6,115 bases of DNA. It comes from Pseudomonadales bacterium (GTDB lineage: Bacteria > Pseudomonadota > Gammaproteobacteria > Pseudomonadales > DC-out160). The position numbers were made by a program, and so were the translations under genes. Each line of letters starts with the position of its first letter. The first letter of the stretch is position 1. The stretch is from the NCBI GenBank assembly GCA_016765265.1, contig JAESQG010000371.1, positions 1 to 6,115 of the forward strand, in the 5' to 3' direction. The notes under the pieces are model-generated. The model saw nothing but the letters and a program-made list of their open reading frames with translations. It was not told the origin of the DNA and made no database searches. This document shows positions 6,076 to 6,115 of this stretch, piece by piece.

Positions 6076-6115
6076 CATACACCTCGATTTTTTACCGAAA
6101 TCATTAGTCAAATTT

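Overview
The window looks like chromosomal DNA of a gammaproteobacterium, probably marine. That view rests on a periplasmic PstS-like protein paired with an outer-membrane porin of a type common in Vibrio/Shewanella-like genomes, and on island-type DNA at the right edge. Coding density is low. About half of the window is intergenic DNA, repeats or decayed genes, and there is no tRNA, rRNA or CRISPR array. The species cannot be named from this sequence.

Left part (1-1300): the possible start of a minus-strand gene runs off the left edge, next to a 17-bp tandem repeat. A minus-strand gene for a small two-helix membrane protein with a charged helical tail follows (204-713); it carries a run of eight G in its coding strand. 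A 590-bp gene-free stretch then holds a pair of 22-bp direct repeats, which may be operator-like.

Middle (1302-2345): an intact plus-strand classical short-chain dehydrogenase/reductase gene is followed by six tandem copies of a 13-bp unit and a strong hairpin. The hairpin lies between this gene and the convergent minus-strand operon.

Operon (2342-3888, minus): a porin-like beta-barrel gene is followed 11 bp later by a small periplasmic PstS-like protein gene. The porin reading frame is cut by a TGA exactly where the family has a conserved Trp. Upstream (3890-4740) lies a decayed duplication of the same operon. A fragment of the small binding protein and a fragment of the porin survive, and the operon's leader region is present twice, perhaps three times, at strongly diverged identity.

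Right part (4740-6115, minus): this resembles the end of a mobile island. Paired GGGGGTAT repeats, of a kind seen beside P4-type integrases, border a two-gene unit. The first gene encodes an MGGxGSGR zinc-ribbon protein. The second encodes a probable HEPN-like protein broken by a one-base frameshift, with its R-x4-H motif in the second frame.

The most notable points are the in-frame TGA in the porin, the fossil paralogous operon with repeated leader DNA, and the frameshifted HEPN-like gene behind the zinc-ribbon gene.
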